Positions 23,037-27,002 of a stretch of 27,002 nt of DNA are shown one piece after another. The position numbers and the translations under genes are program-made. Origin of the DNA: a virus; IMG/VR virus record IMGVR_UViG_3300045911_000772, positions 1 to 27,002 of that record. One strand, given 5' to 3'. Position 1 is the stretch's first letter; each line of letters begins with the position of its first letter. Under the pieces are notes generated by a model. The model was not told the origin of the DNA. It saw only the letters and a program-made list of their open reading frames with translations, and made no database searches.

Positions 23037-23042
23037 TATACT
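23037..23042 (+). promoter_or_regulatory. Probable -10 box of the toxin-antitoxin operon
   Basis: TATACT lies 15 bases before the antitoxin ATG, with AGGA as ribosome-binding site in between. No convincing -35 box is seen at 16-18 bases, so this is tentative. The box is within 25 bases of the divergent small terminase start. Confidence 0.4.
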
Positions 23043-23057
23043 GAAACCAGGATCGGT

Positions 23058-23306
23058 ATGGACATTCATCTCGATTCGCGGGGCGAACACCTGATCGAGC
23101 AGCAGCTCCGATCGGGCCGCTATCACTCTGCCGAGCAGGTCGTTGTCAGCGCGCTCGAGGCCCTCGCCGGAAACGGTACCCCTCGCACCGATGACGAGCG
23201 ACGCAAGGCTGTACAAGACATGCTGGCCTTCGCGGAAAAGCATCGTTTGACGTTGGGGGAAGGCGTCCGCATTCGCGACCTGATCCACGAGGGGCACAAG
23301 TACTGA
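23058..23306 (+). CDS. Antitoxin, ribbon-helix-helix ParD-like
   Basis: An 82-residue protein. Residues 1-40 look like a ribbon-helix-helix ParD-type DNA-binding domain (MDIHLDSRGEHLIEQQLRSGRYHSAEQVVVSALEAL). The C-terminal half is charged and likely wraps the toxin (ERRKAVQDMLAFAEKHRLTLGEGVRIRDLIHEG). It precedes a PIN toxin by 3 bases, the normal antitoxin-first order. Such antitoxins neutralise the toxin and repress the operon. It is one of only two genes of element B on the plus strand. Confidence 0.82.
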   Translation: MDIHLDSRGEHLIEQQLRSGRYHSAEQVVVSALEALAGNGTPRTDDERRKAVQDMLAFAEKHRLTLGEGVRIRDLIHEGHKY

Positions 23307-23309
23307 TCG

Positions 23310-23726
23310 ATGTCTCCGTTCGTGGTAGACGCCTCGATGACGTTGAGCTGGTGCTTTTGGGACGAGGCGACACCACAGAGCCGCGCCGTGCTTGCCGCCC
23401 TCCAAACCACCTACGCCGTCGTGCCAGCATTGTGGCCGTTCGAAATCGCGAATGGCCTGGCAATTGCCGAACACCGGAAACGCATCAGCCAAGACCAGAT
23501 CGCGGAATTCCTGGAAACGCTGCGGAGGCTCCCGATTCAGGTGGAACGGCGGGAGGCCGTCTGGCTATGCCAGGCGATCATACAACTTGCCCGTGACCAC
23601 AAGCTGACGGCGTACGACGCCGCCTACCTGGACTTAGCGAGGCGGGAGCAACTGAGCCTCGCCACTCTGGATCACGACCTTCGAGAGGCTGGCCTTGCCC
23701 TCGGTGTGGCAGCCGTTGCCTTTTGA
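23310..23726 (+). CDS. vapC: PIN-domain toxin, VapC type
   Basis: A 138-residue PIN ribonuclease. The acidic catalytic set is visible: D7 in FVVDASMTLSW, E45 in LWPFEIANGLA, D103 in LTAYDAAYLDLA and D121 in LATLDHDLREA. VapC toxins cleave tRNA or rRNA when the antitoxin is lost. Length and order fit the family. In an integrated satellite the pair probably stabilises the element or acts as abortive defence; the sequence does not distinguish these. It converges with the primase gene, and the origin region lies between them. Confidence 0.92.
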   Translation: MSPFVVDASMTLSWCFWDEATPQSRAVLAALQTTYAVVPALWPFEIANGLAIAEHRKRISQDQIAEFLETLRRLPIQVERREAVWLCQAIIQLARDHKLTAYDAAYLDLARREQLSLATLDHDLREAGLALGVAAVAF

Positions 23727-23840
23727 AGTCTCCCACGGCATCAACCTGTAAACCCGTTTTCTGGCCTGTCACTGGCCAAAGCGTGCCATCGTTTCACCCG
23801 CCGCCCGGCTCGCGAAAAGGGTACCAACGCCGCCGGTCCC

Positions 23841-23966
23841 GGTGACGGGTTCGAGCCTGTGACGGCTTGTGACCGGTTTTTCTCAAAAACGGTCCTTATA
23901 CGCGCGGGGCGAAGAATGTTTTGAGAAAAAGGCATCACAACTCGTCACGCCGCAAACCCGTCACAC
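23841..23966. other. Probable replication origin of element B (iterons plus inverted repeat)
   Basis: The gene-free stretch 23727-23960 holds GTGAC-type repeats: GGTGACGGG (23841-23849), TGTGACGG (23858-23865) and TGTGACCGG (23868-23876). In opposite orientation are CGTCACG (23943-23949) and a CCGTCAC site at the primase stop. Between the two groups is an AT-rich inverted repeat, TTTTTCTCAAAA (23877-23888) and TTTTGAGAAAAA (23919-23930). As in element A it abuts the 3' end of the primase-helicase gene and shares the GTCAC core. An origin is the best explanation; a bidirectional terminator between convergent genes is the alternative for the inverted repeat alone. Confidence 0.6.
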
Positions 23967-26330
23967 CTCTTCTCCCGAGGCGCCGCCTTGGGCCAGCAGG
24001 GCGATGCCGGCGTAGACCGTGCCGTGCCGCCGGTGTTCCTTCGCGAAGCCCCGATCCTTCAGCCGCCTGCCGAAGAGCGTCTCCGTGATGGCATTCTCGC
24101 CCGCGCCCTCGGCCCACGTGCGGTAGCACTCGTACAGTTGGCGGGCTTTGCCGGTGAACGAGTCGGCGACCACGCAGCACTCCTCGATGAAGCGCCCGAG
24201 TTGGTCGTTCTCCGCGCGCCAGTCGTCGTTGGCGGCGACAACTTCGGGAGGCTTTTCGAGGCCATGCTGCCGCCACAGCTTCGCACCTTCCACCGCCCAG
24301 GCGAGAATGCCCTCGGCTTCTGCCAAGAGCTTCCTGGGCAGGCCTTTGTCGATCTCCTCGGGCGGGATCGTGACCGTGAACGGGATCGGGTGCAGGCGAT
24401 TGAAGGTGGCCTGGTCGTCCGCGGCGCGGATCGTGGGCTTGGAGTTGGTGTCCATCCACAACTTGTGCGTCTCGGGGAACTCGATGGGATTCTCGTACTT
24501 GCGCGTAGCTTTGATCTTGCCCATGCCTTGCGTGATGCGCTTCAGCTTGCCTTGTGAGAGGCGTTGGCCCTCCTCCGTTTCGGACGTCATCACGAAGCGC
24601 GCGCCGCGAAGGTCGGCGAGATCCGCCTGGGTGTTGTTGCTCTCCTGGCGCGCCATCAACGTGTCCACCTGGAGCAGGACGGAATACTCCTCAAGCAACA
24701 GCAGGAACGTCGAGAGCAAAGTGGTCTTCCCGTTGTTGCCCTTTCCGAATGGGACGAAGACGGCTTTCTCCTCCGTGGTGCCGGTCAGCGAGTACCCGAG
24801 CGCGCGCTGCAAATAGTTGACCATGCGCTCGGCGCGGTCGAGTTCCGGTTCGGAGGCGTCCGGATGGTTGCCCATCATGCGCGCGACGACGGTCTGGAAC
24901 AGCGGGCAGCCGGCCTGAGGATCGTAATTGTGATGGACGAGCTTCGTGATGAAGTAGGCTTGGTTGTGCGGCGCCAGTTCGCCGGTGCGAAGGTCCAGAG
25001 TGCCGTTGAGGAAGTTGATCAGGAACGGGTGCGTGTCGAGTTCGCCGGGCGTGATCACCAGCTCGCATTCCGCCATTGTCAGGAGGTTGGCTATCCGGCG
25101 CGCGTCGAGCGACACGTAAGCGAAGTGCTGGTGATCTTCGTCCTCGGCGTGGGTGGCTTCCGCGAGGTAGTCGAGCATGGCCTGCTTTGCCAGGCGGCGC
25201 GCCGCACCCTTGTCGTCCACGGCCCAACGGCGGTCGTCCCAGACGAGCCATTTCTGCAACGCTGGACAGTACCGAAGCCGGTCACCGAATTTCAGAATCA
25301 GGCGGTCGGCATTGCCGGTGTCGTTGCGCAGGAACTCCAGGAGGGGGAACTTCCGGGAGACGACTTCCGCCGAATCTGGCGGAAGTGAAGGTGCCGGGCG
25401 AGCGGAAGGCAACTCGACGGACTTCACGGTCTCAACCAACGACCGCAATTGCTCCGCGGTACCTCCCCCTTCGATCCAATCCCAAAGGTCGCCCTTCGAC
25501 GGCAAACCAGGCAAGCGAATGATCTTCACTTCTGGAACATGCGGGGCGAGGGCCTTGGACACGACTTCACCATGGGTCTCACCCTTCTGGTCGCGGTCGA
25601 CGATGACGCGGAGGCGCTTGCCGACAAGCGGTCTCGTGTAGTCGGCGCACCACTTGCCCTCACCGTCGGGCGAGCAGGTGGTGACGATGTCCAATTCGGC
25701 CGCGCCGCGGTCGGCGGCCTTCTCGCCGTTCACAATGAAGACCTCCTCCGCGGCCGCGAGCGTGTTCAAGCGGTAGAGGATCGGATGCTTACCGGCCTTC
25801 TTCCGCGCGACCCAGCCGCCGTTCGAGGAGAGCGCATACTGCCGGAAGGTCTTGTCGTTCTGCTTGTCGATGAAGCGGACCTTGACGTAGGAGAAGCGCC
25901 CATCGGCTTCGAAGTACGGGTAGATGGCGCTGTGCTTCCAGCTCTGCTCAGCCTCGACCTTCTCAATCCGCCGGCGCAGATACTCGTGCTGCCAACCCGG
26001 CAGCCCCCACTTCATCTGCGGCTCCGGTTCGATGGGGCGTAGGTCCGGCCTGCCGACGATGCGGCGCACCTCGCGTGCGGCGTCGGGAAAGTCGGCGCTC
26101 GACAGTGCCATCTCCAGGTCGTAAATCGACCCGCCGCGTCCGCACTGGCTGTGGCACATCCAGAGGCCGGTCTCGGCGTTGACAGAGAAGTTGTCGCCCT
26201 CGCCGTCGTGGATAGGACACGGCGCGCGCCACTCGCGCCCCCGTTGGTTCAGGCGCGGCAGCCTGGCGGCGTAGTAGGCCGAGATCTCCACGGGCGTCAG
26301 GTCGCCATGGGAATGGACAGCCGTGCTCAC
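23961..26330 (-). CDS. CHC2-Toprim-D5 primase-helicase, replication protein of element B
   Basis: A 789-residue multidomain protein. Residues 30-70 form a CHC2-type zinc ribbon (C38, H41, C59, C63). Residues about 195-250 are a Toprim domain (FIVNGEKAADRG with E203; VIVDRDQKG with D245 and D247). Residues about 330-500 are D5-like (NFLNGTLDLRTGELAPHN). An SF3 helicase follows, with Walker A GKGNNGKTT (529-537), then a C-terminal segment ending in a winged-helix-like region. It should prime and unwind the element's DNA at the nearby origin. It starts with GTG at 26330, overlapping the upstream stop (GTGA), with AAGGAG before it. The D5 half is homologous to the element A protein; the primase half is unrelated. 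Confidence 0.93.
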   Translation of the reverse strand: MSTAVHSHGDLTPVEISAYYAARLPRLNQRGREWRAPCPIHDGEGDNFSVNAETGLWMCHSQCGRGGSIYDLEMALSSADFPDAAREVRRIVGRPDLRPIEPEPQMKWGLPGWQHEYLRRRIEKVEAEQSWKHSAIYPYFEADGRFSYVKVRFIDKQNDKTFRQYALSSNGGWVARKKAGKHPILYRLNTLAAAEEVFIVNGEKAADRGAAELDIVTTCSPDGEGKWCADYTRPLVGKRLRVIVDRDQKGETHGEVVSKALAPHVPEVKIIRLPGLPSKGDLWDWIEGGGTAEQLRSLVETVKSVELPSARPAPSLPPDSAEVVSRKFPLLEFLRNDTGNADRLILKFGDRLRYCPALQKWLVWDDRRWAVDDKGAARRLAKQAMLDYLAEATHAEDEDHQHFAYVSLDARRIANLLTMAECELVITPGELDTHPFLINFLNGTLDLRTGELAPHNQAYFITKLVHHNYDPQAGCPLFQTVVARMMGNHPDASEPELDRAERMVNYLQRALGYSLTGTTEEKAVFVPFGKGNNGKTTLLSTFLLLLEEYSVLLQVDTLMARQESNNTQADLADLRGARFVMTSETEEGQRLSQGKLKRITQGMGKIKATRKYENPIEFPETHKLWMDTNSKPTIRAADDQATFNRLHPIPFTVTIPPEEIDKGLPRKLLAEAEGILAWAVEGAKLWRQHGLEKPPEVVAANDDWRAENDQLGRFIEECCVVADSFTGKARQLYECYRTWAEGAGENAITETLFGRRLKDRGFAKEHRRHGTVYAGIALLAQGGASGEEV

Positions 26331-26515
26331 GGCTTCTCCTTCACCACCTCGCGGATGGCGCGCCGCTGGACGCGCATCATCACGAGCATCGTGGTCTCGA
26401 CCTCCGGGTCGTGGCGATGGTCCGGATCGGCCAGGCGCAGCAGATGGTCGATGATCTTCTGCGTGGTGGCGCTCGGCGTCCCGCGTTTGGGCGCACGAAT
26501 CCTCTTCTGTTTCAC
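26327..26515 (-). CDS. Small basic protein upstream of the primase
   Basis: A 62-residue protein with an Arg/Lys-rich N-terminus and a helical remainder (TTQKIIDHLLRLADPDHRHDPEVETTMLVMMRVQRRAIREVV). No family is recognised. The start is taken at GTG 26515, preceded by AAGGA 8 bases upstream; a GTG at 26557 would add 14 residues. Its stop overlaps the primase GTG, so the two are coupled. It occupies the same place as the 7141-7416 gene in element A, at the head of the replication operon, without visible similarity. Confidence 0.6.
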   Translation of the reverse strand: MKQKRIRAPKRGTPSATTQKIIDHLLRLADPDHRHDPEVETTMLVMMRVQRRAIREVVKEKP

Positions 26516-26632
26516 GTTGGGTTTCCTTGACGGCTGCGGCTTCCGGGGACCGCGCACAACGGACGCTGCGCGTCCTGTGCGCGGGGAAGCGGCGCGATTA
26601 TGCCGTCAGGATGGGAAGGGCAAAATGGGGAA

Positions 26633-26677
26633 CCGCCGTTACTCCATTTACTCCATTTACTCCATTAAGGACGGCGG
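26633..26677. repeat. Arm-type repeats in a hairpin, right end of element B
   Basis: Three perfect tandem copies of TACTCCATT occupy 26640-26666 and are followed by AAGG. They are enclosed by the inverted repeat CCGCCGT (26633-26639) and ACGGCGG (26671-26677). The same 9-base unit, twice, followed by AAG, lies at 7675-7692 beside the other att copy. Placement on both sides of the att core suggests binding sites for the integrase N-terminal domain. The rest of the 307-base gap between 26516 and 26822 holds no gene I can support. Confidence 0.65.
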
Positions 26678-26767
26678 CGAAAAACGGGTACGAGGAATCA
26701 GTGAGTTACGTGGCCAAGAATCAACGCCTTGGACGCATAAGTCTTTTGTTTACAAACGGCGCTTAAT

Positions 26768-26815
<48 letters not shown>

Positions 26816-26822
26816 CTTCTCT

Positions 26823-27002
26823 CTACGTCTTTACTGGGGGAAGTACTGCCTCCAACCTTCTCAACATCACGATACGTTCAATTTTTTGCCGGTTGTTTTT
26901 GAAGTTGCGGCAGCCGTAGGCTTGCCGCTGCATCACCTCCATCTCGGTGTGGAATCCCTCGCTGATGCTGTTGTTGCGGGTGAAGCGCCACATGGTGGCC
27001 AT
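26823..27002 (-). CDS. C-terminal end of an ISL3-like transposase (partial)
   Basis: Fifty-nine residues before a TAG stop at 26823-26825, with the frame still open at the window edge. The pattern TRNNSISEGFHTEMEVMQRQ, then AYGCRNFKNNRQKI, is the conserved C-terminal signature of ISL3-type DDE transposases. The gene lies 7 bases outside the right att copy, so it belongs to the flanking chromosome or to a further mobile element. Terminal inverted repeats are not visible. Confidence 0.75.
   Translation of the reverse strand: MATMWRFTRNNSISEGFHTEMEVMQRQAYGCRNFKNNRQKIERIVMLRRLEAVLPPVKT

Noticed and set aside
23877-23930. Inverted repeat as an ordinary terminator
   Set aside because: The 30-base loop and AT-only stem are atypical, and the flanking GTGAC iterons favour an origin; a terminator role is not fully excluded.
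26640-26666. Triple TACTCCATT as a degenerate CRISPR array
   Set aside because: The units are 9 bases and directly adjacent, with no spacers; a matching copy at the other element end fits integrase sites better.

Overview
The window is GC-rich bacterial DNA carrying two related integrative elements in tandem. Both use the 3' end of a tRNA-Gly(CCC)-like gene as attachment site. Nearly all genes lie on the minus strand. The style of the genes (type I-G/I-U Cas proteins, prohead protease/capsid fusions, high GC) would fit an Acidobacteriota-like soil bacterium, but this is only an inference, since no housekeeping gene is present.

Element A (partial, 1 to about 7640) reads right to left: a small winged-helix-like protein, a PrimPol-D5 primase-helicase, an iteron-rich probable replication origin, small genes, a prohead protease/major capsid fusion, a gpW-sized small protein, a MerR-like regulator with a nearly leaderless promoter, a hypothetical protein and an AlpA/excisionase-like protein. 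Its integrase would lie just left of the window. No portal or terminase is visible.

Element B (about 7593 to 26815, 19.2 kb) appears complete. It is bounded by two 48-bp copies of the tRNA 3' end, with tandem 9-bp repeats (TACTCCATT) near each end that look like integrase arm sites. Right to left it carries: a small ORF, a CHC2-Toprim-D5 primase-helicase, a second iteron/inverted-repeat origin, a plus-strand VapBC-type toxin-antitoxin pair, small and large terminase, a four-gene type I-G CRISPR effector operon (cas3, csb3, csb1, csb2), a MerR-like regulator with a palindromic operator, a small protein, portal, protease/capsid fusion, gpW-like joining protein, DUF2190 decoration-like protein, excisionase and integrase. 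No tail, lysis or lysogeny-repressor genes are seen. It therefore resembles a capsid-forming phage satellite (cfPICI-like) more than a full prophage.

The main point of interest is that the CRISPR effector operon sits inside the satellite's packaging/head operon, with no cas1, cas2, cas4 or CRISPR array between the two att copies. It must take guides from an array elsewhere or do something other than classical immunity. The Cas3 HD nuclease motifs look intact, but the helicase P-loop has Ala where Gly normally precedes the Lys. Just beyond the right att copy begins the C-terminal end of an ISL3-like transposase.
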